From positions 18,536,001 to 18,600,000 of the forward strand of contig CM049308.1 of assembly GCA_026874595.1 (NCBI GenBank): a stretch of DNA of 64,000 bases, given 5' to 3'. The position numbers were made by a program, and so were the translations under genes. Source of the DNA: Sipunculus nudus. Its lineage: Eukaryota > Annelida > Sipuncula > Golfingiida > Sipunculidae. Shown one piece after another: positions 47,301 to 58,790 of this stretch; within the stretch, counting starts at the first letter, position 1; the number at the start of each line of letters is the position of its first letter. The notes under the pieces were generated by a model that saw only the letters and a program-made list of their open reading frames with translations, had not been told where the DNA came from and searched no databases.

Positions 47301-47860
47301 GCCTGTGAATAGCTAAGGGGTCTTCAATTTGGTTATTGTTTATTGCCTTTCGATTCGAATATCGATTCGATTATTGTATATAGTCACAATATTGATATAT
47401 GAAGCCCATGACATCTTCGACATCTTCAAAATCCCAATATTAAATTATATTTAATTAAATTTATATAATATTATATTCTATTAAATCATATTATATATAT
47501 TAATATATATATGTTTATACATTATATGTATATACATTTATAACTGAATATATTTTTTGTGGTTCTTCTAAATAAATTATCCTGCATGCAGCTAGTACTA
47601 TATATGCACGGATGCTTAAAAGGCTGAAGTTAAAAAACGCGGCACTATAGATAAATGTTTACGGTAGCGTTTGTTTTTACAGGAAATTTTGATACGTGTA
47701 TACACAAATCTAAAATTACTTGAGGAGATATAAGTGGAGCTTTTTTTCTTTTCTTTTTTATTCCTTTTTTTTTCATGAGAGTATAATACATTTGATCAAT
47801 ATAATACATCCAAAGCTTATGAACAGCTCATCGGAAAATAAAAGCTTAAGTATAAAATAA
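46091..47860. other. AT-rich stretch
   Basis: A C-rich run lies at 46451-46467. The frame 46409-46714 crosses it and has no domain. TGATGATGATGACG lies near 46918. No gene. Confidence 0.5.
47233..47297. repeat. (TA)n microsatellite
   Basis: About 65 bp uninterrupted. Confidence 0.97.
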
Positions 47861-48303
47861 GGCATTTTCTGCGGGATTTTACCCGTGACATCCGATCATT
47901 AACATCTAGTGGGTTGGAGTGGTCTGCTACCAGGCAGATTTCCTGACTGATTACGTCATCGCCTCAGACAATTTCACGCGAGGACTGGCAATATAAGCTA
48001 TATGAATAATCAAGCCGCGACTGCCTAAAGTTATCGACTTCGAGGAGGGCTCTACAGCCGGGCGCTTTTAAAGGATAATGGAAATGAAGATTGTCCATTG
48101 ATCTTAGATTTAATCCAATTAAGTGCAAGCCTGGGCCTTCGATCTTTGTTCGTCTGCCATATCCAGATACTATATGCACATCTAGAGCGCGGCGGGCTAT
48201 ATATTATTACCACGGTGACCTACACGCAGTATCGACCTATATCATGGCCATAAATGGCTTTTAATTATTTTATGGCTCGTTTTCTTTTTGGTTTTATATC
48301 TAG

Positions 48304-48319
48304 AGGTCACGAGAGGTCA
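48304..48319 (+). promoter_or_regulatory. Perfect DR4 nuclear-receptor element
   Basis: AGGTCA, four bases CGAG, AGGTCA. DR4 spacing is preferred by RXR dimers with thyroid-hormone- or LXR-type receptors. Confidence 0.45.
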
Positions 48320-48370
48320 ACTTAATCAGGCGTGGTGAAGATAAATTGGAATCATTTATCAAGACGCTGT

Positions 48371-48387
48371 TTGGTCGCCATGACGAC
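48371..48387. promoter_or_regulatory. RFX-like word shared with 30281-30297
   Basis: TTGGTCGCCATGACGAC here against TTGGTCGCCTTGACGAC at 30281: 16 of 17 identical. It is an imperfect dyad resembling the X-box (GTTGCCATGGCAAC) bound by RFX factors, with several substitutions. Confidence 0.35.
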
Positions 48388-48408
48388 TTGTCTTGTCCAC
48401 TTGTTGAA

Positions 48409-48421
48409 AGTTCAAAGGGCA
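48409..48421 (+). promoter_or_regulatory. DR1-like HNF4/RXR word
   Basis: AGTTCAAAGGGCA reads as AGTTCA, A, AGGGCA, close to HNF4 sites. It lies about 90 bp after the DR4. Confidence 0.35.
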
Positions 48422-49003
48422 GAGTTGTAAATTTAATTCAGCGTCGAATCAGCAAATAATATACTACTCGGAGAAAATTTATAATAAAAATAGAGATTTT
48501 CTCTTGTATAAAAAGGGTTGTTATTTTCACTGCTGGTGTTTTATGAATATAACTATTATAAATTTCACAAGAACCTGATATGACAAGTATATGCTGATAT
48601 ATTTAATCTGTGTTGATTAAATTAATCGAAATATCTAAGTATTTGCTTGACCGAAGTTAAATATTTTCTTAGTATGAGTTAATATTTCTTTTTCATAAGC
48701 AATATGAAATTGCAATTTTTTTGTTTCCTGCAAGGAGTTATAAAATCCTCTATAGAACAAAACGTGTACATAATCGCCTTGATAATTGCGTCTTGACCTA
48801 AATAAACATCTAGGATCTAGGATCAGTCACTCTTTGAATTAGTCGTGTGTTTATATATTATGCAGATATTTGTAAACTTAAAACAAATTTCTCTCTTATA
48901 TGCACAATAAAGTGTGTATATATAAAACGTGCAGTATATAATATATAAGTATGTATACAGGTGTATATATAGAAATCAAATTTAACACACGCACGGGCAT
49001 CAT

Positions 49004-49044
49004 TACACACACACACATATATATATATTATATATATATATATT
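49004..49044. repeat. Compound (CA)n(TA)n
   Basis: CACACACACA followed by interrupted TA. Confidence 0.93.
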
Positions 49045-49210
49045 TATACATGTATATATAAATTAAATATAACATTTTTTTTATAAACATCGTTCAAACT
49101 TTGTGAATGGTTTCATTTGTTATATGCAGACATTCATCTTATATGTTAACAGAATAATCGATCATTGTGATTTTATGTAATATTTAAATATGATTAAATT
49201 ATATAAGGTA

Positions 49211-49278
<68 letters not shown>
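49211..49278. repeat. Compound (AAT)n(AT)n
   Basis: About ten AAT units, then AT steps with one GT interruption. Confidence 0.95.
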
Positions 49279-49440
49279 TGCAATAGTTGATACAGTATAT
49301 TGTTATGCCCGGTTTGCCTCTCCAGTACCTTGTGATCATAAAGTGTTTTGCAGTGCGCACGCATGACAAGCAATTATACCAATACATGGCATACGTAATG
49401 AGTAGTGTCATTTGTAAAACAAAATGTATCTCTGTGCGGA

Positions 49441-50180
49441 TGACAAATTACCAATGATCTCATTGACTGTCATTTCTAAGTGCTCCTATCTTTTGTCAAC
49501 AGTAATGACCCTAAGTGTCCTTATGTTTCTTGAGAAATCCCCCACGCCTTTATATCTTAATGTCTGACCGTGTCACCGTAACGCGAAGACCCTTATTGAC
49601 AGGAGGGTTAATACGTATACAAATTCTTATACAGCTACAGCGCTCTCTGGTTCCGATGGCAAGATAAGAGGGGGTAGCCCGGGGCGCATCATTCATTGTA
49701 TACAGGCATTTAAACAATTAATACCTGTTCATTAACAGCTCGCGGGTGTATTCTTTAAGAAAACAAAATGGCATGTATGCGTTAGGGACGTAATGAGCGA
49801 CATTCCATTTGCGACATTCCAGTTTCTGGCATCTCTGTGTCCGGAGAGGACTTTGAAGTGTTTAATGGTTCTCACAGGAACGCTAGGTCCTTTGCTCTGT
49901 CCCGGGGCATGCCCGTTTCGATAAAGAAAACATTTCGCCCATCACTACCCGTAATCGGCTTGCTTCAATCGTCTTAGTGTCCGGACCATAGGCCATACAA
50001 ATTCTTTGTCACACCCTCCTCCGGGCCACATCTCGGATTTTCAGTGTCTGGTCCAGCTATCCCAGGATGCAAACGTTCAGTAACAGATGTCCACTTTCAT
50101 TATTGATAAAACACTTTCACTTTTACACTGAGTTTCCCTGACCAGAGTGAACTCATGATATTCAAACTGATATCAAACAT
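49441..50180. other. Balanced island without long open frames
   Basis: No frame above 60 codons on either strand over about 740 bp. It carries TTATTGACAG (49593-49602, near the PBX-PREP consensus) and several CCGG/GGCATGCCC words. A strong candidate for conserved non-coding sequence. Confidence 0.45.
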
Positions 50181-50182
50181 TC

Positions 50183-51617
50183 TTTTAGCTCAGCTGACTG
50201 AAAGTCAATTGAGGTATAGGAATGGCGCTTTGTCCGTCGTCCGTCCGGTCGTCCGGCTGTCCTTAAGCATGGCACAAATCGTAACAGCTAGACCTAGAAA
50301 CTTCTAAGTAACTACCAGGGAGGTCAATAAAAAATCTCCTTGGAAACTTGAAATTGGATCAGTGCGACCTATATCCTCCGAGCTATGGGGCTTGTAAATA
50401 CCCTACCCTATAGAATAATTAAATATTTGATATAAAACCTTCAGTATCTTGATAATTTTGCATGGTTTGCCATGAATCTTTCCTTGAATATTTACCATGT
50501 CTAGTTTTGTCAGTTCCCAAAAACAGGTGGCGCCACCTGTATCTTTTCTATTTTTTTACGATTTTTTTCTATTTTTGTGGCCGTCAAATGACAGCAATTA
50601 TGTCAGTTTCTCAGCTATGATTTCATCCAGTGTCCCGAAACCCAGTGTGTTTATTGATTGTGATTGGTTTTTTCAGTTCCTGAAAACTGGTGGCTCCACC
50701 TTTATTTTTTTCTATCTTTGATGCATCTTTTCCTTTATTTTGAGACTGCCAAATTATATTGATACTACCAGATTCGCAAATGTGGTTTCATCTATGTCTT
50801 GAAACCTTGTGTTGTTTATACTAGGGCCCCGCTTGAATATATATGGATGTCCTATATTAATCACCCTGTCCGTCCGTCTGTTCATCTTTTCGTATGTCCG
50901 TCAAATTTGTTTCCTGATGATAACTCCAGTTTGGATTGACATTTGCATATCAAACTTGCTTATATATAACGCAAAGACTCTGTTGATTTTGGGGTCATGA
51001 TGTCAAAGATCAAGGTCACAGGACCCACCTTTTTAGAAAGATTGTTGTTGCATTTTACGCCAAAATTGTCATCCCAAACCTTTCATCTTTCACATATAGC
51101 TGACCTTCCAATAGGTGATGGACCTAATATCTTTTGGGGTCTCAAGGTCAAAGGTCAAGGTCACGGGGCCATCTGTCCATATATTAGTTTCCAGATGACA
51201 ACTCCAATTCGGATTTAAATATCGGTTTCAAACTTGATTTATTTATGGCCCACCATCAAAGAAAGAATGTAAGAAAGTATTGATTTTGGGGTCATGAGAT
51301 CATCGGTCAGAGTCACAGGATCCACTTCTTTATAAAGATTGTGGATGCATTTTAAGCCAAACTTTTCATTCCAAACCTTCTATCTTCCACATGGCCAATA
51401 GGGGAAGTCTTCTTTTGATTTTTGGGTCACTAGGTCAAAGGTCAAGGGCACCGGGCCTATCCATACACAAATTAGTTTATGGATTATAACTCCAGTTTGG
51501 GTAGAAAGGTTTGCTTCAAACTGATCACAGGACCCATATTTTAAAAAAGGTCATAAATCTATCCTTATAAACAAATTCAGCTGAGCTTCGAGACCAATGG
51601 GTCTCTACTCCCTAGTT
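50183..51617 (+). mobile_element. Dispersed repeat copy 2, non-autonomous
   Basis: It starts TTTTAGCTCAGCTGACT with an imperfect hairpin (50187-50215), then a GTCC-rich run (50230-50262). It ends TCAGCTGAGC (51577-51586) plus GACCAATGGGTC. GCTCAGCTGA at 50188-50197 is exactly inverted at the right end. Inside, 50985 onward and 51282 onward are diverged direct repeats 297 bp apart, rich in AGGTCA. The frames 50497-50721, 50809-51000 and 50997-51218 show no transposon protein. See the copy at 2997-5107. Confidence 0.7.
51142..51163 (+). promoter_or_regulatory. Three adjoining AGGTCA half-sites within the repeat
   Basis: AGGTCA occurs at 51145-51150, 51152-51157 and 51158-51163, giving a DR1 followed by a DR0. 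TCAAGGTCA, the extended half-site of ERR and FTZ-F1/NR5A receptors, occurs twice. Confidence 0.5.
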
Positions 51618-52185
51618 AAATAATTTGTAGGTAAACCCAATAATGTACGATTAATCGTATTGCACAGACAAGTGTATATTAAGTTAACCGCAGATTCGGT
51701 TATTAAATACAGGTCAATTATGTCGATACTTTTTACTTATTATATTATCACAATTTTATTGAAAAAAAAACAACTGATAAACAAATAATGTAGTTTGCTT
51801 TATATTGGCGAGGTTAATATTTCACGATTTTATATTTTTCAGTGTTTCGCGCTATGTCACCATACTCTTACCTGTACGCACATTATATATCATATATGAA
51901 TTAATTATACAGAATAATATGTCCAAAGTTTTAATAAGTAGACGGAGACCCGAAGGAACATCGAACCAGTTGGATTTAGTGTTCATTTTCGGCAGATACT
52001 TTGCATGATCTGATATTTTTTTATAGCAACTTTGCATTAACGGATAATATAGGAGATGCATATATTATATAACATATTGATTCTTTCGACTCGTCTTCTT
52101 TTATTTATATGAAGGGTTTACTTTCGCGATAATAATCCTTTAGCGAATATAGTAATTGATACATATACGCTGCGACATAATAAAC

Positions 52186-52186
<1 letters not shown>

Positions 52187-52231
<45 letters not shown>
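52187..52231. repeat. (TA)n microsatellite
   Basis: About 45 bp uninterrupted. Confidence 0.97.
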
Positions 52232-52234
<3 letters not shown>

Positions 52235-52488
52235 CAACATCTTCTGATTCATTACAGATATAATTGTATATGCGTGTGTATGCCACGTTCCGTGGATTGG
52301 CAGTTTATGTGCAATATATATTTATTTTTAGGCGCCAGTTATTCCGAATTATTCCAAAGGTATTCCATATATGCATACATACCTAATAACTTTTTTAATG
52401 AACCGTGGTGAAAATGAATGGCTTTTCCATACATCCCTTATATTATGTTTATTGATTTATCATGAATATTAGTTCTCTGGGACAAAAT

Positions 52489-52503
52489 TATATATATATA
52501 TAT

Positions 52504-52552
<49 letters not shown>
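52489..52552. repeat. Interrupted (TA)n
   Basis: A short TA run, AAA, then about 45 bp of AT. Confidence 0.97.
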
Positions 52553-52554
<2 letters not shown>

Positions 52555-53100
52555 GATACGCAGTTACCGAATCATTCCAAGGTAGTATTAAATAAATATG
52601 GCTAGTCGTCACTAACAATACAGTTATCACGGGCTACACGCCTTATTACCCTAGCAATCACGAGCATGCTATAACCGACTAATTATATTGGTGGCATGAT
52701 ATCACAAAATTCCGTTCAAATAGATATGCTGTATATACCAAATTTTCTCTGTGAAAGGAATGCTTGTACTATTTATTCTGTTTCATTTGGAGGATACAGT
52801 AACATAGTATGCATTTTGTATGCATGAAAGTTTTCACCAGGGTTCTTCTTATACTCTTATCTTCGTGTAAACAACTTAAACACATCCTTGTAAATGTGGT
52901 CTATGTGCTTTTTGCGATCCGTCGTGGTTCAACAGTAATCATGGTAATAGCTTGTCATGTCTGATATTCCTATCGTGCAGAAAAGCGAACTGTCATTTCT
53001 GCTTAATCTAGCACTCTGTGTAATTGCTATGTCAGAAATGGTGTTGTGATACCAGAATATAAACAGAATGGATCGGGGGTATTTACAACAACCCTATTGT

Positions 53101-53830
53101 GAGGTCTTTTCTTTACACTGAATCGCACTGACGACAGGCTCTTGAGACAAAACATACAGTTTAACCGAGTGGCGAGCCCGTGGACATGTTTAGTTTGGGT
53201 CTTTTAAATTCACCGCATATCGAACGGTGATTCAATAAAAATGATTGGAAGCCCAAAAGAAATCCACCGAAAAAGACGCCAGTTCTCGTCAAAGACAGAC
53301 ACCGTTGAAATAGGGGGACGTCAGTCTTTTATGCCTGTCCTAAACTAGGGGAGATTAGCGCACAAAGCCCAGTAATCCGTGTTATTTAGACATGGACTGC
53401 CAAGACGAGAAGCCAGTGACTCCAGAGTTGCACTTTATAATTTCTGGCCAAACGATCGATGTGTGCGACAATCGCGACCGGATTGCGGCAGACGAGCCCG
53501 CCATCTAATCATGGTTGCGCGCTCGCTGGGAGCGACTGGGACAAGAAAGCGTTCTCTAATGATGAGATGTTGGTAATGATCCTCGCAGCGTCAACACGCA
53601 TTGTGTAGCGATCGGTTGGCTAATTATCCGTGAAAATCACTGATTCCAGCCTGATTGTAAGGAACACCCATTTAATTTGCAATTACCCCGAGCGCATGGT
53701 GAGACTGCACCTTTCTCTAGTATTCGTCCGTGTGTCTTGCTCTGAGCTCCCGTGCACGACCAGGCCGAGATGGAAATCTGCATACGGGGTAAATCAACCT
53801 TTTAATTCCTTCTGACATACTGTGAACCGG
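53101..53830. other. GC-richer island
   Basis: Balanced composition with GCTAATTATCC and GCAATTACCCC homeodomain-type words (near 53620 and 53680). Plus frames 53379-53576 and 53630-53815 have no domain. Confidence 0.45.
53392..53508 (+). CDS. Very short ATG frame, 38 codons, doubtful
   Basis: It reads MDCQDEKPVTPELHFIISG and continues acidic to ADEPAI. The composition is protein-like, but the frame is complete and tiny with no donor, domain or secretion signal. It overlaps a 65-codon frame in another phase. Confidence 0.1.
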   Translation: MDCQDEKPVTPELHFIISGQTIDVCDNRDRIAADEPAI

Positions 53831-54760
53831 CTTATTGGTTTACCGTGCAGTATTGATCGCTATTCATGTATGTTTAATGCAGGTTGTTTTAGCTTGTTTT
53901 GGCAGTGCGTCAACAGATGATTTGCAAAGATTAGCAATTCATACTGTTTTTTAATCCAACTAATGTTTTAATTTATGCTTTAAATTCTCTGTTTGAGTAA
54001 ATAATTGTACGTTTATAAATGGAAGGTTATAGGTTCTATACATTTTATGCGTTAATTAAGTGTCTTTACGAAATTAATTCAAGCAAAAGATTCAGTGAAT
54101 CCAATTGCCCCGTAGATTAAAACGTTTTTTCATATCATTTATTATATATATCGAGAGAAATTACTCATATACACAGGATGGTAATAGCATTTTATTAGTG
54201 TAGAGAATATGTGTATAATGTTTATAATGTGGATAATGGATGATTTATTGAACCATTAATCACCACAGGCGTGGTTGTGTCCACCTTTCACAGGCGATTC
54301 GTAAAAAGCATGCCGAAATACAGTTAAATTGATTTTCGAAGTTGAAAATAATTGAGAATAATATTTTAAAAAAAATTGATTTTATAAGATTTGTCACTTG
54401 CTTAACATTCAAGTAAATTTTAATATATTAAACTTTAATAATCTGATTCAGTTTATAACATTTAAGTGCAATTATATTTTAAATAATATATAAGAGACTC
54501 GCACTTAAATATATATACATTTATCAATTTGTAAAAACAATAATTAATGCAAGGCAATTAGTGTGACATTTTAAGATAAGATAATTCGAAACTGTTCCGT
54601 CGTATTTTTATTAATCATAAGATATAAGGGTTCTTAATTTCAAGTCTCGTTATGACGCATTGGAAATGTGACAAATTTGACACGGTAATCCTTTTAGCAG
54701 TAAATAAATCCAAATCCAAACAAGTCTTACATAACATAAGCGGTGAGGCCGGGGTAAGTT
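53831..54760. other. AT-rich stretch
   Basis: No frame or repeat of note. Confidence 0.5.
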
Positions 54761-55270
54761 ACCAGTGCTGCTCACAGAGAGTAGGTTATGTTTGATTGTT
54801 CTTTACTCATGTTTATATCTCGTTAACCAGAGGGCTGATAAACTTTTTAATTGGAAGCTCAGGGGGGACAGCTGGCGGTGGACAGACCTTAAAGACTCTT
54901 ACACACTAGTGCTAGCGTCCACCCGAACATATGCAAGTTGGCGACACTGGCCACTTGACTGTGCCGACCAGGGGGTCATACACATAAATTTGAATTTATT
55001 AATCTTGCGATACCAGCCTATAAAATTTGACCTTTGTTTGAAAGTCTCGTGCTGAAGAGGCACGGGCTAGACTTTTACTACCCCCAGAAGAGGGCTGTCC
55101 TTAACTCTATTGCTTCAGATCAGGGGTATTGTCATAATAAAGCTCTCATCCTTATGATCATATATACGTTATAACCCGCAACGGACCGTTAACCGGAGTA
55201 GTTTTATGATAACTTTGATAATTCCATCGACGGTGACCAGCTACACTTAAAAGTTGCATACCGCAACCAG
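54761..55270. other. Small island with CTCF-like words
   Basis: Balanced composition. The frame 54765-55055 opens on a non-ATG codon and is not recognised. Confidence 0.4.
55084..55095 (+). promoter_or_regulatory. CTCF-like word
   Basis: CCAGAAGAGGGC matches the CTCF core CCASNAGRKGGC at all twelve positions. A weaker relative, GACCAGGGGGTCA, lies about 110 bp upstream. Confidence 0.35.
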
Positions 55271-55332
55271 ATAGCATATCTTGTTCTGTATAATTTTTAC
55301 ATATAATAATGTTAACTTGAAGTTTGAAAATA

Positions 55333-55380
<48 letters not shown>

Positions 55381-56040
55381 AGAGGGCTTAGTATAATGAC
55401 GGTTTCTGCAGATAATTTGTAACGATAAACATATATTTTTCTTATTTTTACATTTTTCTTGTTAACCGTATATATTTTTCTAATTGGCTGATACCACATG
55501 TTCATGAATATAAATAGTAAAATTCATATATGTATGTATGTATATATTATATATTATATATATATATAATTTGTATATATTCTATGTTAGCAGCGTAAGG
55601 ATATTCAAATGCCAAAATGTCCATGTATAATATTACACCACGCGGAAGGACCATCATTTATAAGAATATGAAGCTATAAGATTCGAATATACAATATATT
55701 TTGAGCCAAAAATATAAAAGGGGCGGACCTACTTGATCAATTAGTTTGTGACAAATGAAGTTGTAATGCAGAAAAATAGACAAAGTGGAACACGGTCACT
55801 TGTGTAAGCCAATATAAAAACAAATAAAGCCAAGTTTATCCGTTGCATTTTTAATATTAACTTTTCCCCTGTGCGTATTAATTTTACTCCTGAGGCAAAA
55901 AAACGGACATCTGCCGTAAAGATATCACAGATTCAAGTGTTGACACGTCGATGTGATTAGCAGTGATAATAGACTCACTAAAAAAGGCCACTGTTGACTT
56001 ATTTAGAAATAAAACGACCCACTGTCTCATCAGCAGTCAG
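55271..56040. other. AT-rich stretch
   Basis: No gene. Confidence 0.5.
55336..55378. repeat. (AT)n microsatellite
   Basis: About 43 bp uninterrupted. Confidence 0.97.
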
Positions 56041-56280
56041 ATGCGGAGACATGTGAAATTTACATAGTGTAGAAATGTCTTAAAACGGCAGACGACAGGC
56101 GCTGTGTATCCCGGCAACCGACACGTGGTCGCTGACGTATTTACCGTTTTTACGACAGAATTTCCGGAGCAGAAGTTTAGACTCTATATGTGGTTGGTTT
56201 GATCCATATAAAAGTGAGTATGTCGGTTGCTTGCGGCTCCCTGTTAAAAGGTATGGATACCAGAGATATTACCACACGTT
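56041..56280. other. Small island
   Basis: A less AT-rich segment with CACGTG (near 56121), TGTGGTT (near 56191) and CATATAAAAG (near 56204). A tiny ATG frame with a donor-like end at 56250 was considered and rejected. Confidence 0.35.
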
Positions 56281-56775
56281 TAGCATACAAAAATTAAATT
56301 TAACAAAATTGATAGAATATAAATCAACAGGAATATATAGGCCGACACATACTTAATGTTAGTATGAAATATAAGATATAAAATGACCAAATAAGAAAAT
56401 TATATTATATACCAATAATGTCTTATATATGAAATAAAACAGGGAAAAGGACAAAAATACAATATTCTATCTTATGAAAATAAAAAAAACAGTAATCATA
56501 TTATTTGATAATTAAACAAGATATAATTAAATTATATTTTGGAGGAATATAGAGAGGACATGACATACAATACATATATATATATAAATATATATATTTA
56601 TTTATTTATATATATACAGGGATACATACATATATACACACATGCACACACATATGTATATATATAATTTCTGTTTATAACATGCATGCATATACACACA
56701 TGCATATATACTGAATAGATATTTTCATAAATAGATCAATACATACACGTATGTATGTGTTTGTGTGTGTATGAA

Positions 56776-56777
<2 letters not shown>

Positions 56778-56818
<41 letters not shown>
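56778..56818. repeat. (AG)n microsatellite
   Basis: About 41 bp of AG, preceded by TG repeats. Confidence 0.96.
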
Positions 56819-56822
<4 letters not shown>

Positions 56823-57150
56823 TATGCACATGTACATATAACAAATATGTGTATGGGATTTTCATTCATCAACTGTAGATAATTCATAGGCAGGACAGAA
56901 GTACACTCACTATGAGAGCTCAATACAGTCCTTACCTCTGACTGCCTATGGTTATTAATGCTACTTGAGAAAAGAAAGATGCGCACCTGACCGCAATCTG
57001 ATATAGATAATCACTCTTTAACGCTATCTATTCAGGTGTAATATGTATTTATCAGTCTCAATGACAGCACATATACACATATGTTAACACGCTGGAAACG
57101 AGTGCTCATATACTCACCTGTAGGTGTATATAGTATAGGAAAAGGTTGGT

Positions 57151-57152
<2 letters not shown>

Positions 57153-57200
<48 letters not shown>

Positions 57201-57218
57201 TATATATATATATATATT
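57153..57218. repeat. Interrupted (TA)n
   Basis: About 66 bp with one AAA break. Confidence 0.97.
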
Positions 57219-57319
57219 GAAAGAACAGTTGAATATCAGTTTTCAATTCATGCATATGTCAGGACGGTAAAGCAGAAGAAAGGATTTTTTTATAGGGAAC
57301 TATATATATACATGTATAT

Positions 57320-57322
<3 letters not shown>

Positions 57323-57396
<74 letters not shown>
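57323..57396. repeat. Compound (CT)n(AT)n
   Basis: About 38 bp of CT, then 36 bp of AT. The CT run is complementary to the AG run at 56778, so the two can pair as a long inverted repeat. Confidence 0.97.
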
Positions 57397-57402
<6 letters not shown>

Positions 57403-57557
57403 AATATTGTACCGATAAACTTAGTTAAAGAGAGAATCAATATATATAAAAGATACAAACACGTATTTAGCGATGGTGTGCGACTATGTTTTTATTGTAT
57501 TTTCTTCGTGCATAAACTAAATGATTTTACTTGATCTGATAATGAATCATTCATGAT

Positions 57558-57560
<3 letters not shown>

Positions 57561-57617
<57 letters not shown>
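57561..57617. repeat. (TA)n microsatellite
   Basis: About 57 bp uninterrupted. Confidence 0.97.
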
Positions 57618-57619
<2 letters not shown>

Positions 57620-57830
57620 AATAGTTTTATATATTTTACCGAGCGATTTTTGCCCGTCACATATTACATACCTCAATCTTTTGTGTTAATGTTTGTATTG
57701 TGTTTGTGATCACGTTCTAGCTTTATGATGTCAGAATTTAGAATACTAATAAACAGAAACCCCTACTCCTACAAGAATACGCGATTCATAATATAAAGCC
57801 AATCTTTAGTACGGAGCCATTTTTTAGCAG

Positions 57831-58220
57831 TCATTAGCGAACATAGGCCATTGTAAACGGGCCGTATTAAAGGAGTGACACAAGAGCGGTACATATTTCG
57901 TACTAATGAGGAGCACACCTTACTTTACTTTAAGGTATTTCAAGGGCCGAGGTGGCGGCCCGACGCTCCCGTTAATATACAACATCAATATAACCAAGCA
58001 GGTATCCCGCGCGCGGGCCGCACAAAATAATACGATCTGAGCGTGTTATCTGATTTAATGAATCCGGTGCCCCGTCTCTTATCTGTGAGTTGATCACTGA
58101 AAGGGGGGGGGGGGGCTCTCTAAGTTAAGAGACGACTTTAGTCTTGTTCGTGTAGTCCTGCTGCTTGGTCGTGTATGAAACCTGCTGGAGTTAAACAGGT
58201 CAAACTGGCGGACATTGACA
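57831..58220. other. Small island with a G13 run
   Basis: Balanced composition with CCGCGCGCGGGCC (near 58008) and a G run at 58103-58115. No frame is recognised. Confidence 0.4.
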
Positions 58221-58415
58221 AGCAAGGTATAGTTAGAAATAGATACTTCATATATAAAGATTGTCATAGTCTTACTTAGACAAGGTGTTTTTAATATGTA
58301 TGTATGTATATATATTTATTATTTTTTAGTTAACATAAACCATAACAGGTAATTATTGAAGAAGTTTTGTATGGTCAAGGATGGTGCTTTTCATAAAGAA
58401 TTGTACTTATTTTGA

Positions 58416-58460
<45 letters not shown>

Positions 58461-58790
58461 CGGACTGTATTATGCTGAGAATGGAAATATAAATATAAGT
58501 ATGCTTTAGACATAATAAATTAATATATCTAATATTTATATAACATATATAATATATATAATATATATAATATATTATTTATATGTAATAAGGTAGCATT
58601 CAATGCAATTAGGCCAGTTGGGACCTTCTCATCACTTGATTTAAAAATTAATCAATAAAGATAATTATGTTATGTAATATTTTTGGAATTTCACTTTACT
58701 TATTACATTCATTAATTAAAAATATAAGAGTGAGCTGTCTTTAAATGAAATATAATAAAGTGTAAATATAAAATAGATAATTTAAGTTTT
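58221..58790. other. AT-rich stretch
   Basis: No gene. It contains (TA)n at 58417-58455 and AATATATAATATAT repeats near 58545. Confidence 0.5.
58417..58455. repeat. (TA)n microsatellite
   Basis: About 39 bp uninterrupted. Confidence 0.97.

Larger units (their letters stand above)
47861..48480. other. Island with nuclear-receptor words
   Basis: Balanced composition. It contains a perfect DR4, a DR1-like word and an RFX-like word, listed below. The minus frame 47964-48179 opens on GTG and has no domain. An enhancer is the likeliest function if any. Confidence 0.45.
48481..49440. other. AT-rich stretch with simple repeats
   Basis: No gene. The microsatellites are listed below. Confidence 0.5.
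51618..53100. other. AT-rich stretch
   Basis: No gene. The frames 51805-52008 and 51852-52061 overlap on opposite strands without domains. Two TA tracts follow. Confidence 0.5.
56281..57830. other. AT-rich, microsatellite-dense stretch
   Basis: The frames 56675-56986 (minus) and 57081-57401 (plus) consist largely of translated CT/GA and TA repeats. No gene. Confidence 0.55.

Noticed and set aside
47964-48179. 71-codon minus-strand frame with protein-like residues
   Set aside because: GTG start, no domain, and lies in an island better explained by regulatory words.
56220-56250. Tiny ATG frame (10 codons) ending at AAAAG/GTATGG, phase 1, after a CATATAAAAG word
   Set aside because: The TATA-like word is only about 10 bp before the ATG, too close for a start site between them, and 31 bases carry no coding evidence.
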